Source: Mycobacterium sp. DL440
Lineage (GTDB): Bacteria > Actinomycetota > Actinomycetes > Mycobacteriales > Mycobacteriaceae
Direction of reading: 5' to 3'
Assembly (NCBI RefSeq): GCF_011745145.1
Contig: NZ_CP050191.1
Span: 4,909,433 to 4,973,432, forward strand
DNA: 64,000 nt
The stretch's first letter is position 1, and every line of letters starts with the position of its first letter. Below are positions 38,148-56,594 of this stretch, piece by piece. The notes below the pieces were generated by a model. It made no database searches and was not told where the DNA came from. It saw nothing but the letters and a program-made list of their open reading frames with translations. The translations under genes were made by a program, and so were the position numbers.

Positions 38148-41100
38148 GCACGACCGTGCGCGAACGTAGCGCCGACAAGGACGTTCAGCTGACCCGCTGG
38201 GTCGCGATGATCGCGGGACTCATCGGCTTCCTGTGCGCGGTGGCCACACCGCTGCTGCCGGTGGTGCAGACCACCGCGACGCTCAACTGGCCCCAACAGG
38301 GTCAGCTCAACGACGTCACCGCGCCGCTGATCACCCAGACGCCCGTCACCATGTCGGTGACGATCCCGTGTGAGGTGATCCGCTCGGTGCCGCCCGAGGG
38401 GGCGATGGTGCTCGGCACCGCCCCCAAGGAGGGCAGACAGGCCGCGCTCAACGCGTTGTTCGTCAACGTCAACGCCAAGCGAGTCGACATCACCGACCGC
38501 AACGTCGTGATCGCGAGCGTGACGCGGGACAAGGTCGCCGGAGCCGGCGGTGCGCCCGGATGTTCCAGCATCGAGATCACCTCGTCGGATGCGGGCACCT
38601 TCGCCACATTTGTCGGGCTCACCGGCAGCGACGGCAAGGAATTGCGCACCGGTTTCGCCGACCCGAACCTGCGGCCCCAGATCGTCGGTGTCTTCACCGA
38701 GTTGAGCGGAGCTGCGCCGCAAGGTCTTTCGTTGTCCGCCACGATCGACACCCGGTTCACCTCCAAACCCACCGCACTCAAGCTGGTGGCGATCCTGCTC
38801 GGGATCGCCGCCACCGTGGTTGCGCTGCTGGCGTTGTGGCGGCTGGACCGCCTCGACGGACGGCGCATGCACCACCTGATCCCGTCACGCTGGCGCACCT
38901 TCAGCGCCGTCGATGCGGTGGTGGTCGGCGGGTTCCTGACCTGGCATGTGATCGGCGCGAACTCGTCCGACGACGGCTACATCCTGCAGATGGCCCGGGT
39001 GGCCGACCACGCCGGGTACATGTCGAACTACTTCCGCTGGTTCGGCAGCCCCGAGGACCCGTTCGGCTGGTTCTACAACCTGCTGGCCCTGATGACCCAT
39101 GTCAGCGACGCCAGTATCTGGATGCGACTGCCCGACCTGATCTGTGCGCTGGTCTGCTGGCTGCTGCTGTCGCGTGAGGTGCTGCCGCGACTCGGCCCCG
39201 CCGTGATCGCGTCCAAGCCCGCACTGTGGGCCGCCGGCCTGGTGCTGATGGCGGCCTGGATGCCGTTCAACAACGGCCTGCGCCCCGAGGGCCAGATCGC
39301 CACCGGCGCCCTGATCACCTACGTGCTGATCGAACGGGCCATCATCTCCGGGCGCCTCACACCGGCCGCCATGGCGATCATCTCGGCGGCATTCACCCTG
39401 GGCATCCAGCCGACCGGCCTGATCGCCGTCGCCGCGCTGCTGGCCGGTGGACGTCCGCTGCTGCGCATCCTCGTGCGCCGCCGCCGGGCGCTCGGTGTGT
39501 GGCCGCTGGTGCTGCCCCTGCTGGCCGCAGGCACGGTGATCCTGACCGTGGTGTTCGCCGACCAGACGCTGGCAACGGTGCTGGAAGCCACCCGGATTCG
39601 TACCGCCATCGGCCCGAGCCAGGAGTGGTACACCGAGAACCTGCGCTACTACTACCTGATCCTGCCGACCGTGGACGGCTCACTGTCGCGGCGGTTCGGC
39701 TTCATCATCACCGCGCTGAGCCTGTTCGCCTCACTGTTCATCATGTTGCGGCGCAAGCGGGTTCCCGGTGTGGCCCGCGGGCCGGTGTGGCGACTGATGG
39801 GCATCATCTTCGCCACCATGTTCTGCCTGATGTTCACCCCCACCAAGTGGGTGCACCACTTCGGGCTGTTCGCCGCCGTGGGTGCGGCGATGGCCGCGGT
39901 GGTCACGGTGCTGGCCGGGCCGGCGGTACTCCGCTCGGCGCGCAACCGGATGGCCTTCACTGCCGCGGTGCTGTTCGTGCTCGCCCTGTGCTTCGCCACC
40001 ACCAACGGCTGGTGGTACGTATCCAGCTACGGCGTGCCGTTCAACAACGACAAGCCCAACATCGGCGGAATCACGGTGAGCGCCATCTTCTTCGCGTTGT
40101 TCGCCATCGCCGCGCTCTGGGCGTACTGGCTGCACCTGAGACCCTCGGCCGAAGGTCGGTTGGCGCGGGCACTGACGAGCGCGCCGGTGCCGCTCGCGGC
40201 CGGGTTCATGGTCGTGGTGTTCGTCGGTTCGATGCTCTACGGCGTGGTGCGCCAGGACGGCACCTACTCCAACGCGTCCTCGAACCTGCGGGCCTTCGCC
40301 GGAGGGTGCGGCCTGGCCGACGATGTGCTGGTCGAACCCGACACCAACGACGGCTTCCTGACCCCGGCACCCGGAGAGTACGGCCCGTTGGGACCGCTGG
40401 GCGGTACCGCACCGACCGGGTTCACCCCGAACGGGGTGCCGGACCACATTGTCGCCGAGGCGATTCGGATCACCGTCCCGATGCCGGGCATCGACGCCGA
40501 CTGGAATGCGGCCACCCAACTGAAGACGCCGGGAATCAACGGGTCGACCGTGCCACTGCCCTACGGGCTCGATCCGGCCCGGGTACCGCTGGCCGGCAGC
40601 TACGTCGAGGGCCCTGCCCAGCAGGAGAGCAAGCTGGCCTCGGCCTGGTACCAACTACCCGCCCCCGACGCCGCCCACCCGCTGGTCGTCGTCACCGCGG
40701 CCGGAACCATCACCGGCAACAGCATTTTCAACGGCCGCACCGAGGGCCAGCCGGTCGAGTTGGAGTACGGACGGCCCGGGCCCGACGGTGCCGCAGTGCC
40801 GGCCGGACGCGTGACGCCCTACGACCTGGGGCCGATCCCGTCCTGGCGCAACCTGCGCTTCGACCGCAGCGAGATCCCGGCCGACGCCACGTTTGTCCGG
40901 GTGATCGCCGAGGACAAGTCGCTGAGCCTCGGCGACTGGATCGCAGTCACCCCGCCACGGGTGCCCGAGGTCAAGACTGTGCAGGAGTACATCGGCTCAC
41001 AGCAGCCGGTGCTGATGGACTGGGCCGTGGGTCTGGCCTTCCCGTGCCAACAGCCGATGCTGCACGCCAACGGTGTCACCGAGGTGCCGAAGTTCCGGAT

Positions 41101-41356
41101 CACCCCGGACTACAACGCCAAGATGAAGGACACCGACACCTGGGAGGACGGCATCAACGGCGGCCTGCTGGGTATCAGCGATCTGCTGCTGCGCCAGCAT
41201 GTGATGGCCACCTACCTGAACAAGGACTGGGGCCGGGACTGGGGTTCGCTGCGCAAGTTCGACACCATCGTCGACGCGGTTCCTGCGGAGGTCGAACTCG
41301 GGACAGCAACACATTCCGGGCTCTACAAGCCGGGCCGTATCCGCATCAAGCCGTAA
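38144..41356 (+). CDS. embB: Arabinosyltransferase EmbB
   Basis: This GT53 protein of 1070 residues is the main ethambutol target. The catalytic motif is [14 protein letters not shown] with Asp276 (M. tuberculosis Asp299) and Met283 in the position of resistance-linked Met306. Ile280 and Leu281 match I303/L304 of susceptible species, so intrinsic resistance by the I303Q/L304M route is not seen. The C-terminal domain ends KPGRIRIKP. It is last in the dprE2-aftA-embCAB run and is followed by a hairpin. Confidence 0.95.
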   Translation: MSTTVRERSADKDVQLTRWVAMIAGLIGFLCAVATPLLPVVQTTATLNWPQQGQLNDVTAPLITQTPVTMSVTIPCEVIRSVPPEGAMVLGTAPKEGRQAALNALFVNVNAKRVDITDRNVVIASVTRDKVAGAGGAPGCSSIEITSSDAGTFATFVGLTGSDGKELRTGFADPNLRPQIVGVFTELSGAAPQGLSLSATIDTRFTSKPTALKLVAILLGIAATVVALLALWRLDRLDGRRMHHLIPSRWRTFSAVDAVVVGGFLTWHVIGANSSDDGYILQMARVADHAGYMSNYFRWFGSPEDPFGWFYNLLALMTHVSDASIWMRLPDLICALVCWLLLSREVLPRLGPAVIASKPALWAAGLVLMAAWMPFNNGLRPEGQIATGALITYVLIERAIISGRLTPAAMAIISAAFTLGIQPTGLIAVAALLAGGRPLLRILVRRRRALGVWPLVLPLLAAGTVILTVVFADQTLATVLEATRIRTAIGPSQEWYTENLRYYYLILPTVDGSLSRRFGFIITALSLFASLFIMLRRKRVPGVARGPVWRLMGIIFATMFCLMFTPTKWVHHFGLFAAVGAAMAAVVTVLAGPAVLRSARNRMAFTAAVLFVLALCFATTNGWWYVSSYGVPFNNDKPNIGGITVSAIFFALFAIAALWAYWLHLRPSAEGRLARALTSAPVPLAAGFMVVVFVGSMLYGVVRQDGTYSNASSNLRAFAGGCGLADDVLVEPDTNDGFLTPAPGEYGPLGPLGGTAPTGFTPNGVPDHIVAEAIRITVPMPGIDADWNAATQLKTPGINGSTVPLPYGLDPARVPLAGSYVEGPAQQESKLASAWYQLPAPDAAHPLVVVTAAGTITGNSIFNGRTEGQPVELEYGRPGPDGAAVPAGRVTPYDLGPIPSWRNLRFDRSEIPADATFVRVIAEDKSLSLGDWIAVTPPRVPEVKTVQEYIGSQQPVLMDWAVGLAFPCQQPMLHANGVTEVPKFRITPDYNAKMKDTDTWEDGINGGLLGISDLLLRQHVMATYLNKDWGRDWGSLRKFDTIVDAVPAEVELGTATHSGLYKPGRIRIKP

Positions 41357-41681
41357 CGCTGGTCGGGCGTCGAGTGGCCAGTTGTGACACGTGTGCTACG
41401 AAAACCGTGTCATAACTGGCCATTCGCGCGTCAGGAGCGCCGCTCGGCCGTGAACGACACCTCGGCCTGGTAGTCGCGTATCGGACCGTCGGTGAGCATG
41501 GTGTAGGCATGGTTCATCGCGGGTCTGCAGTCGTAAGCGCGGCATATCAGCCAATATCGATGCCCTGTGGACAACTTGTGGATGGTTTTCGATGGGTCCC
41601 ACATCACCGCTTTTCAGACGGTACGTTTTCGAATTACACGCTTGTGAGTAAGGCTGTGCGCTGAGGCCTCACCGCAAACCT
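41357..41681. other. Gene-free region between embB and the oxidoreductase
   Basis: These 325 bases carry a 17-bp hairpin (41375-41422), a 28-codon frame at 41431-41517 on the minus strand whose protein (ending IRDYQAEVSFTAERRS) looks like the tail of a lost gene, and a DnaA-box-like TGTGGACAA (41566-41574) directly followed by CTTGTGGAT. The composition and small motifs suggest remnants of deleted genes. No intact gene was found. Confidence 0.5.
41375..41422 (+). terminator. Hairpin after embB
   Basis: Arms 41375-41391 and 41406-41422 pair over 17 positions with one mismatch (TGGCCAGTTGTGACACG against CGTGTCATAACTGGCCA) around a 14-base loop. It begins 18 bases after the embB stop and probably stabilises or ends the emb transcript. 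No T-run follows. Confidence 0.55.
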
Positions 41682-43112
41682 TCAGCGCGGCAGTGCGCCG
41701 AGGGCGACCGCGGCGGCATTGGCGCCGCACATGCCGTGCGCCCCGGGGCCCGGCGGGGTGGCCGCCGAACACAGGTACATCCCGGGAACACCGATTCGGT
41801 AGGGCTGCAGTGTAATCCGCGGGCCGAACATCAACTGCCGGATGTCCTTGGCGCCCGTACAGATGTCACCGCCGACGTAGTTGGCGTTGTACACCGACAT
41901 CTCCGTCGTCGACCGCACCGCCATCCCGACGATCCGGTCGCGGAACCCGGGCGCGAACCGCTCAAACTGGCCGATGATCGCCTCCGTCGCGTCACCGGTA
42001 TAGCCGTGCGGCACATGGGCATACGAGTACACCGGATTGATGTCGCCGACCGAACGGCACGGATCGGCCACATACTGCTGCCCGACGAGCACAAACGGCC
42101 GCTGCGGCATCCGGCCGGCGTGGATCTCCCGTTCCGTCGCCGCGACCTCGGCGAGCTCACCGCCCAGATGCACGGTTCCTGCCCGGCCGGCCTGTGGGTT
42201 GGCCCATGGCACCGGGCCTTCCACTGCGAAGTCCACCTTGAATGCGCCTGGGCCGTAACGGAAGCGACGGAAGCCGCGGGCCACCCGGCGCGGCAACCGG
42301 TCGCCCAGGATGTCGACGACGGCGGTCGGCGCGAGATCGAACATCGTCACGTCAGCCGGCGGCAGCTGCGCCGCAGAAGCAACGCGGACACCGGTTTCCA
42401 CCGTGACACCCAACTCGGCGAGCACTGCAGCCAGCGCATCGGTGATGGCCTGCGAACCGCCCTGTGCCACCGGCCAGCCGTGCCGGTGCCCGGCCGTGAT
42501 GATGCCGAGGCCGATGGCCGAGGTCAGCGGATAATGCAACGGCCGGAAGGTATGTGCCGCAACGCCCCCGAACAGTGCCCGAGCCCGTTCGGTACGGAAC
42601 AGCCGGGCGAACGCCGCCGCGGGCAACACCGTGGGCGCACCGAACCGGGCCAACGCCACCGGATGCTTCGGCACCCGCAGCAGCGGCCCCATGATGTCCT
42701 GCGACAGGGTGTCGAACTTTGCCGACGGCCCGCCAAAGGCCCGCCGCCACCTGGCGCCGTCCGCGCCGAGGGCTGCGGAGGTGTCGTCGACACTGCGGTA
42801 CAACAGGCCGGCATCACCATCGTCGAGTGGGTGCGCGCAATCGACCTCAGGCCATTTCCACTGCAGCCCATGGTGTTCCAGCCCGAGCCCACCCAGGAAG
42901 GGCGAACCGACCGCCATCGGATGGATCGCTGCACAGTGATCGTGAATGAGGCCCGCGGGGAAACCGTCCGCGAGGCTCTCGCTCGACGAACGCACCCCGC
43001 CGCCGATCTCCTCGGCGGCCTCCAGCACGGTGACGTCCAGCCCGGCCGACGCCAGCGTGACAGCCGCCGCGAGCCCGTTGGGCCCGGCACCGACCACCAC
43101 CGCGGTATTCAC
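41682..43112 (-). CDS. Phytoene-dehydrogenase-like FAD oxidoreductase
   Basis: This flavoprotein of 476 residues has the N-terminal dinucleotide motif VVGAGPNGLAAAVTLASAG (about 5-23) and VLEAAEEIGGGVRS, as in CrtI/PYROXD2-type oxidoreductases. Near the C-terminus, GMYLCSAATPPGPGAHGMCG is the second FAD contact of the family. The substrate is unknown, although family members saturate or desaturate lipid-like molecules. The start lies 10 bases after the accD4 stop, so it is the last gene of the fadD32-pks13-accD4 transcript. Confidence 0.87.
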   Translation of the reverse strand: MNTAVVVGAGPNGLAAAVTLASAGLDVTVLEAAEEIGGGVRSSSESLADGFPAGLIHDHCAAIHPMAVGSPFLGGLGLEHHGLQWKWPEVDCAHPLDDGDAGLLYRSVDDTSAALGADGARWRRAFGGPSAKFDTLSQDIMGPLLRVPKHPVALARFGAPTVLPAAAFARLFRTERARALFGGVAAHTFRPLHYPLTSAIGLGIITAGHRHGWPVAQGGSQAITDALAAVLAELGVTVETGVRVASAAQLPPADVTMFDLAPTAVVDILGDRLPRRVARGFRRFRYGPGAFKVDFAVEGPVPWANPQAGRAGTVHLGGELAEVAATEREIHAGRMPQRPFVLVGQQYVADPCRSVGDINPVYSYAHVPHGYTGDATEAIIGQFERFAPGFRDRIVGMAVRSTTEMSVYNANYVGGDICTGAKDIRQLMFGPRITLQPYRIGVPGMYLCSAATPPGPGAHGMCGANAAAVALGALPR

Positions 43113-43122
43113 GCGCGCTGGA

Positions 43123-50078
<6,956 letters not shown>

Positions 50079-50134
50079 ATTCAGGTCACCTTGCATCAGA
50101 ACGGGCTGGTCGGCCTCGTGGCTTGGAGTTTCGG

Positions 50135-52024
50135 TTAGTCCGTCTCGTCGGGGAACGAGTTCGCGATCTTCCCGGTGCGCAGGCTGCCGTCCAGGTACGC
50201 GGAGCGGCAGGCCCGCCGGCCGATCTTGCCGCTGGAGGTACGGGGGACGGCGCCGGCCGCGGTCAGCAGCACGTCGCGCACGGTGACACCGTGGCGAACG
50301 GCGATCGCCGCGCGGATGTCATCGGTGATCGGGCCGACTTCGAGCTTGTGGGAGCCGGGTGCACGCTCGGCGACGATGACCAGCTGCTCGGAGCTGTCGT
50401 CGTCGTCACGGTGCAGACCCGCGTGCGCGTTCTCGAACACCTCGTCGGGCAGCTGGTTGGCCGGCACCGAGAAGGCCGCCACGTAGCCGGTACGCAGCGC
50501 CTTGCTGGCTTCCTGCGCCGAGTACTCCAGGTCCTGCGGGTAGTGGTTGCGGCCGTCGATGATGACCAGGTCCTTCACGCGGCCGGTGATGTAGAGGTCA
50601 CCGTCGTAGAAGGCGCCGAAATCGCCGGTGCGGACCCAGGTGGCATCGTCTTCAGCGCCCTCGGCGTGTGACGGGCTGGTCCGCGATTTGAGGGTGTTCT
50701 GGAAAACCTCAATCGACTCTTCGGGCTTACCCCAGTATCCGGTGCCCATGTTCTGGCCGCTCATCCAGATCTCGCCGACCTGGCCGTCGGGCAGCTCGGT
50801 CGCGCTCTCGGCGTCCACGATGACGGCCCACTCGGAGACGCCGACCCGGCCGGCCGAGGCTTGGGCCACCGCCTTGACCGAATCGCCGTCCACCTCGACG
50901 ATGCGACCGCTGTTGAGCTCGTCGCGGTCGACGTAGATGATCTTCGGCTCTTCGGCGGCTGGTGTGGTCGACACCATCAACGTTGCCTCGGCCAGACCGT
51001 AGGACGGTTTGATGGCCTTGGCCGGGAAGCCGAACGGGCTGAACGCCTCGTTGAACCGACGCACGGTGGCCGCCGAGATCGGCTCGCTGCCGTTGAGCAC
51101 GGCCTTGACATTGGACAGGTCCAGCGCCTCACCATCCTTGGGGACACCCCGAGCTGCCGCATGGTCGAACGCGAAGTTCGGGGCCACCGAGATGACACCG
51201 CCGATGTCGCCTTCCTTGCGGGCCATCTCCCGGATCCAGCGCTCGGGCCGGCGCACGAAGGCGGCCGGAGTCATGAAGGTGAAGTAGTGGCCGATCATCG
51301 GGGCGATCAGCCCGGTGACCAGACCCATGTCGTGGAAGAACGGCAGCCAGGACAGGCCGCGGTCGCCCTCCTCACCTTCGAGCGCCTCGACGATCTGCAC
51401 CACGTTGGTGGCCATGTTCAGGTGGGTGATCTGCACACCGGTCGGGATCCGGGTCGATCCGGAGGTGTACTGGAGGTAGGCGATGGTGCTCTCGTCGACG
51501 TCCTCGAAGTGGACCCAGGTGGCGGCGACGTCGTCGGGCACGGCGTCGACGGCGATGACCCGGGGGCGCTGGTTGGCCGGCCGGCTGCGGAAGAATTTGC
51601 GGACGCCCTCGGCGGCATCGGTGGTGGTCAGGATCGCCGACGGGTGGCAGTCGTCCAGCACCGCATGTAGGCGGCCGACGTGTCCGGGCTCGGACGGGTC
51701 GAACAGCGGCACCGCGACGCGGCCGGCGTAGAGCGCGCCGAAGAAGGCGACGAGGTAGTCGAGGTTCTGCGGGCACAGAATGGCGACGCGGTCACCGGGC
51801 TGGGTGACCTGCTGAAGCCGGGCGGCCACCGCCTTGTTGCGGGCGCTGAACTGGGCCCAGGTCAGGTCGCGGGCGACGCCGTCACGTTCGGTCGAGAAGT
51901 CCAGGAAACGGTATGCCAGCTTGTCAGCACGAACCCTGGCCCAACGCTCGACGTGCTCGACGATGCTGGCGCCGTCAGGGAACTTGATCTGACCGTCCTT
52001 GATGAACGGATTGATGAACGGCAT
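50135..52024 (-). CDS. fadD32: Fatty-acyl-AMP ligase FadD32
   Basis: This ligase of 629 residues activates meromycolic acid as acyl-adenylate and loads it on the N-terminal ACP of Pks13. The ATP loop is [11 protein letters not shown] (about 180-190), with the arginine typical of FadD32 rather than the usual glycine-lysine form. [12 protein letters not shown] and the late [21 protein letters not shown] are adenylate-forming motifs. The start [11 protein letters not shown] follows AGGAGA by 7 bases; a longer frame upstream is ruled out by this RBS. A 56-base gap precedes pks13. Confidence 0.96.
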   Translation of the reverse strand: MPFINPFIKDGQIKFPDGASIVEHVERWARVRADKLAYRFLDFSTERDGVARDLTWAQFSARNKAVAARLQQVTQPGDRVAILCPQNLDYLVAFFGALYAGRVAVPLFDPSEPGHVGRLHAVLDDCHPSAILTTTDAAEGVRKFFRSRPANQRPRVIAVDAVPDDVAATWVHFEDVDESTIAYLQYTSGSTRIPTGVQITHLNMATNVVQIVEALEGEEGDRGLSWLPFFHDMGLVTGLIAPMIGHYFTFMTPAAFVRRPERWIREMARKEGDIGGVISVAPNFAFDHAAARGVPKDGEALDLSNVKAVLNGSEPISAATVRRFNEAFSPFGFPAKAIKPSYGLAEATLMVSTTPAAEEPKIIYVDRDELNSGRIVEVDGDSVKAVAQASAGRVGVSEWAVIVDAESATELPDGQVGEIWMSGQNMGTGYWGKPEESIEVFQNTLKSRTSPSHAEGAEDDATWVRTGDFGAFYDGDLYITGRVKDLVIIDGRNHYPQDLEYSAQEASKALRTGYVAAFSVPANQLPDEVFENAHAGLHRDDDDSSEQLVIVAERAPGSHKLEVGPITDDIRAAIAVRHGVTVRDVLLTAAGAVPRTSSGKIGRRACRSAYLDGSLRTGKIANSFPDETD

Positions 52025-52277
52025 TAAAAATCTCCTGTCAGAGCCGTACTCGTCGCGTTGTCGCACGTCACTGCCCGTGCGTCGCAGCCACTCGGCGGCC
52101 GATACGTACCCAAACCCGACGATCGTACCGGGCTCGCCGATCCATGCCACGAATCAGCTGACGGCTCTATCTAACCCACTACTCGCGCACGAAGCTCTTA
52201 TTTTTCTCTTAATGTTAAGGGACCGTGACGGTCCCGGCCAAATCCGACGCGCGATTGATGCCTTTGACCCGTCCCGG
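52025..52277 (-). promoter_or_regulatory. fadD32 upstream region
   Basis: These 253 bases separate fadD32 from the Rv3802c-type gene and hold no gene. An AT-rich stretch near 52195-52220 stands out from the high-GC surroundings and is a likely promoter or terminator area. No single element was recognised with certainty. Confidence 0.4.
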
Positions 52278-53291
52278 TTACCCGTGCTTCGGATGCGGCG
52301 CGTTGTCCACCAGGTCTTTGGTCCAGCTCAGCGTCCACTGCGTGGCGGTTTGTCCGTTCTCCACCCAGAACTGCGGGGTGTTGTACAAGGCGTGCACCGG
52401 ACCGGCCGCACTGCCGGTCAGCGTCTCCAGCGTCTTGGGCAGGTTGAAGATCGAGAACGCCTCCTCCGGCGCCGAGCAGATCAGATCTCCCTTGCCGCAG
52501 ATCTGATTCGTCCGGTCGTTGAGCGCCCCGAAGCCGCCCTGCCGCGGACCTGTCATGGTCAGGCCCATCTCGGACAGCACCGGCAACTCGTGCAGCGTAA
52601 TCTCGGCACCCTGGCCGGGCGGGTTGGGGCCGACGTCCTGCCCGACGCCGAACTGGCGGCGGCCGTCGGCGATCAACGTCACGCCCAGCACCAGATCCTC
52701 GTCCACCGGGCCGCGACCGTTGCCGATATCGCTGGCCAGGTCCCCGCCGATCACCGCGCCCTGCGAGAACCCGGCGATCACGTAACTGGTGAGTGGGCAC
52801 CGGTCGTTCATGTCCGTCAACGCCTTGACCGCGGCGCGCTTTCCCTCCGCGCGGCTGTCGTTGTAGGACATCTGCTTGTCGGCGGAGAACGGGTTATGGA
52901 ACTGCGCGGTGTAGGGCACCGTGTACACCTCGAGGCGGTCCGTCCCGAACTGCTCGGCCATCGGCCGGCTGACATTCGACATCAGCGACAGCGGGAACTG
53001 CGTCGGGTTGAACGGGTCGTCCTGCGGCGAGGACTCCCAGGTGCCGGGGATCGAGAGCAACATCACGTCGGGGCAGTCGGCGGACTGGTACTCCGGGCGC
53101 GGCTTACGCGTCCCCGACGGGCCCGGCACTCCGGCCGGAGGCTGGGCCGACGGCGGTGCCGACGGGGTTTCGGGACGACGCATCACGATCACCACGATCG
53201 TCACCACCAGCACCACCACGAGTGCCATCGCCGCGGCGGCGATCAGGGCCAGGATGCGGTGCCGCTTCCTGCGGCCGGCATTTTTTGCCAT
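52278..53291 (-). CDS. culp6: Cutinase-like mycolate-locus hydrolase (Rv3802c type)
   Basis: This 337-residue hydrolase has an N-terminal membrane helix (about 12-37) and a proline-rich linker, then a cutinase-like alpha/beta fold. Triad residues are Ser176 (AGFSQGA), Asp269 (CGKGDLIC) and His300 (PVHALYN), one ahead of the M. tuberculosis Rv3802c numbers as I recall them. It is an envelope phospholipase/thioesterase essential in mycobacteria, linked to mycolate balance. Neighbouring fadD32-pks13 and fbp genes support this. Confidence 0.93.
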   Translation of the reverse strand: MAKNAGRRKRHRILALIAAAAMALVVVLVVTIVVIVMRRPETPSAPPSAQPPAGVPGPSGTRKPRPEYQSADCPDVMLLSIPGTWESSPQDDPFNPTQFPLSLMSNVSRPMAEQFGTDRLEVYTVPYTAQFHNPFSADKQMSYNDSRAEGKRAAVKALTDMNDRCPLTSYVIAGFSQGAVIGGDLASDIGNGRGPVDEDLVLGVTLIADGRRQFGVGQDVGPNPPGQGAEITLHELPVLSEMGLTMTGPRQGGFGALNDRTNQICGKGDLICSAPEEAFSIFNLPKTLETLTGSAAGPVHALYNTPQFWVENGQTATQWTLSWTKDLVDNAPHPKHG

Positions 53292-53333
53292 GGGTTACTC
53301 GGGCTCCTCGCGTGCGGTGCAGTGATCTGCTTC

Positions 53334-53780
53334 TCAGCAGAGATGTTCGGTGGCGATACGGATGTAATCGGTGGCGGCGGCGTCGATCTCGCCGGAGGTC
53401 GGGCTTTCCGAGGTATGGGCGGCCCGGACATCGCTGCGCACCAGCGGTAGGACGAAATCCCGCACGGCCTGGTCGTTCAGCTTGGCGGCGTGGGCCTGGC
53501 ACACATACGACCCGATCGACAGCGCCAGCAGCTCACTGGAGGGACTGATGCCCGTGGCCTTGAGCTCATCGAGATAAGTGTGCTGCTGCGACGTGATGGC
53601 CAGCGCACCGGAGCGGCGTGGGAGGGGCTCCGCGGACACCGCCTGCGGCTGCGCACCGTTGACCTGTGACGTCGGCAGGGCCAGTGGCGCCATGATGTCG
53701 CTGCCCGCATCGCACGCCGTCAGCAACGACGCAGCGGACACCGCTACCACCAGGGTGGCTGACCGTACCGTGTGCTGCAC
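53334..53780 (-). CDS. DUF732 family lipoprotein
   Basis: The 148-residue exported protein has a lipobox LLTAC (Cys about residue 23), followed by a low-complexity linker and a DUF732 helical region (about 65-148) with GSYVCQAHA and a final cysteine (EHLC) that could form a disulfide. Function unknown, typical of mycobacterial envelope lipoproteins. The GTG at 53780 gives a short signal peptide; an ATG 54 bases earlier is possible but would add non-signal residues. Confidence 0.75.
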   Translation of the reverse strand: MQHTVRSATLVVAVSAASLLTACDAGSDIMAPLALPTSQVNGAQPQAVSAEPLPRRSGALAITSQQHTYLDELKATGISPSSELLALSIGSYVCQAHAAKLNDQAVRDFVLPLVRSDVRAAHTSESPTSGEIDAAATDYIRIATEHLC

Positions 53781-53855
53781 GCTTCCACCGTACCGGCTGG
53801 TGAAAAGTGTCCCGGCGCAGCTGATTCTGGTCATTCCGGCGGACCGCCCGGACGG

Positions 53856-54770
53856 TTACTTGATGGTCGCGACCAGTTCGCCCGACATTTGCGCCAGCTG
53901 CGGGGCCCAGCTACCCCAGTCATGCTGGCCGCCGGCGGGCATGTCGAAGTGCCCATTGCTACCGCCGACGCTGCGGTAGTGCTGGTAGAAGGATCGGTTG
54001 CTGCCCTGGGCAAGATCGCATACACCGATCATCGCGGCCGGGTCGCTGCAAGTGAGCGCGCCGGGGCTGTACACCCACAACCGGGTGTTGGCGTCAGCCA
54101 GCAGCTGCACGTGCACGTCGGGGTCATGCCACTTCCAGCGGCCCAGCTGTGGGGCACCCCACATGCCGTAGCTGTCCACCCCGCCGAACTGCGCCATGCC
54201 TGCGGTGATCGCGCCGTTGAGGGTGGTGGCCGACGGGGTCAGGAAGCCCGACAGTGACCCGGCGAAGCGGAACCGGTCGGGATGGAACGCGGCCATCGTC
54301 AGCGCGCCGGTGCCGCCCTGTGAGGCTCCGACGATCCCGTGCCCGCCCGGGGCCAGACCCTTGTTGGCGGCCAGCCAGTCCGGCAGCTCGGCGGACAGGA
54401 ACGTCTCCCACTGCTTGCTGCCGTCCTGTTCCCAGTTGGTGTAGAGGCTCCAGGCGCCACCGGCCGGGGCTGCCACCGAGATTCCGCGACCGGCCAGGGT
54501 GCTCATCGCGTGACCGGCGTTGACCCAGTTGCTGACGTCAGGGGCCGCGTTGAACGCGTCGAGCAGAAACACCGCATGCGGGCCACCGCCCTGGAACGCC
54601 ACCGGGATGTCGCGGCCCATCGCCGCCGACGGGACCATCAGGTATTCGACACCATCGGCCCGGGCCGGCGCGCCCGTCGTCGCGGACACGGCCCACAGGG
54701 CGGCGCCGAGCACCGGGGCCAACAGGGCCAGCAGCATCGCCCGCATCAGACTCAACGCACGCCTCATCAT
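53856..54770 (-). CDS. fbpD: MPT51-like antigen 85 relative
   Basis: The 304-residue secreted protein of the antigen-85 fold corresponds to Rv3803c (MPT51). The signal peptide ends near ARA at about residue 38. A serine is present in GASQGGTG (Ser150) and a histidine in GGQHDW (His283). The catalytic glutamate of Ag85 (FLEGF) is replaced: the aligned stretch reads AAMIGVC with isoleucine (Ile248). Mycolyltransferase activity is therefore not expected; it may bind carbohydrate or fibronectin. AGGAGAGG lies close to two successive ATGs (54770, 54767); a TTG precedes them. Confidence 0.92.
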   Translation of the reverse strand: MMRRALSLMRAMLLALLAPVLGAALWAVSATTGAPARADGVEYLMVPSAAMGRDIPVAFQGGGPHAVFLLDAFNAAPDVSNWVNAGHAMSTLAGRGISVAAPAGGAWSLYTNWEQDGSKQWETFLSAELPDWLAANKGLAPGGHGIVGASQGGTGALTMAAFHPDRFRFAGSLSGFLTPSATTLNGAITAGMAQFGGVDSYGMWGAPQLGRWKWHDPDVHVQLLADANTRLWVYSPGALTCSDPAAMIGVCDLAQGSNRSFYQHYRSVGGSNGHFDMPAGGQHDWGSWAPQLAQMSGELVATIK

Positions 54771-54912
54771 CAACCTCTCCTGCTGCCTGCCGGACGTAAC
54801 TGTGCCCTACACATCTGGGCCCACCGCACACGTAACCCGCGTTGTAGTGAACCACATCGACCTCACAGCCGGGGGGCCAAACGCCCGACCGCGGCAGGAC
54901 CCGGAAACGACT

Positions 54913-54946
54913 GACGGCGGCGACCCCGTTGGGGATCGCCGCCGTC
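54913..54946. terminator. Hairpin between fbpA and fbpD
   Basis: GACGGCGGCGA-CCCC (54913-54927) pairs with GGGG-A-TCGCCGCCGTC (54931-54946), a 15-bp stem with one bulged A and a 3-base loop. It lies 39 bases past the fbpA stop and probably terminates that transcript. Confidence 0.65.
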
Positions 54947-54984
54947 TTCCGTGTCTCACCTAGGAGGCGTTACCTGCCGTCCGC

Positions 54985-56025
<1,041 letters not shown>

Positions 56026-56118
56026 TCAGGACCGACGTAAGCGGCTCACGTGCTCGTGTAGTCAACCACACGAATGCGTGATGCTTCTCCTCAGCAGTTG
56101 TCGTCCCTGATCGCTCCC

Positions 56119-56505
56119 TCAGCCGTTGATTGTCGCGATCAGGTCTGGTTTCAGGGCCTGCAACCGAGCCGCCCAGTACGGCCAGGCATCGTTGCCCGCC
56201 GGGGGGAAGTGAAAGCTCACGTTGCTGCCGCCCGCCTTGCCGTAGGCAGCCTGAAAGTCTTTGTTGCTCTTGATCGCCAGCGTTTCCAGGCTGCTGGCAC
56301 TCATTACGCGGTTCGAGCCGTTTCCGGTCGTGGAGACCTGCTGGTCGGCAGCCAGGTACGACGGCAGCCCCGGTGTGAGGAACGTCTCCCATTTATAGGT
56401 GTAGGTCTGTGCCAACGCGGCCGTGGCCGTCGGCAGCCGCCGGCCCCAAGGGCCCATGCCGGAAACACCACAGGTCAGCATTGGTTTCTCGTACCGTCCG
56501 TTCAA
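56119..56505 (-). pseudogene. Gutted antigen 85 gene remnant
   Basis: The frame encodes two pieces of an antigen-85 protein: [19 protein letters not shown] (about 33-51, the region before the nucleophile) and SLETLAIKSNKDFQAAYGKAGG (about 72-93) to the end KPDLIATING. About 100 residues that should lie between them, including the nucleophile GLSMA, are missing, and GTHSW is replaced by GNDAW, losing the histidine. The N-terminal 30 codons show no signal peptide. Still open, but not a functional mycolyltransferase. It sits upstream of fbpA in the same direction, as a decayed tandem duplicate would. Confidence 0.8.
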
Positions 56506-56594
56506 GATCGATCACGCGGTCTCGTCTGGGTATCGGCGCCGCCCGGCCAGGCGTTACCGAATACACAGAATCCGGTCCTACGACCTCGCCCCCG

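Noticed and set aside
41565..41583. DnaA-box-like pair as a replication origin
   Set aside because: Only two motifs, no AT-rich unwinding region and no dnaA/dnaN nearby.
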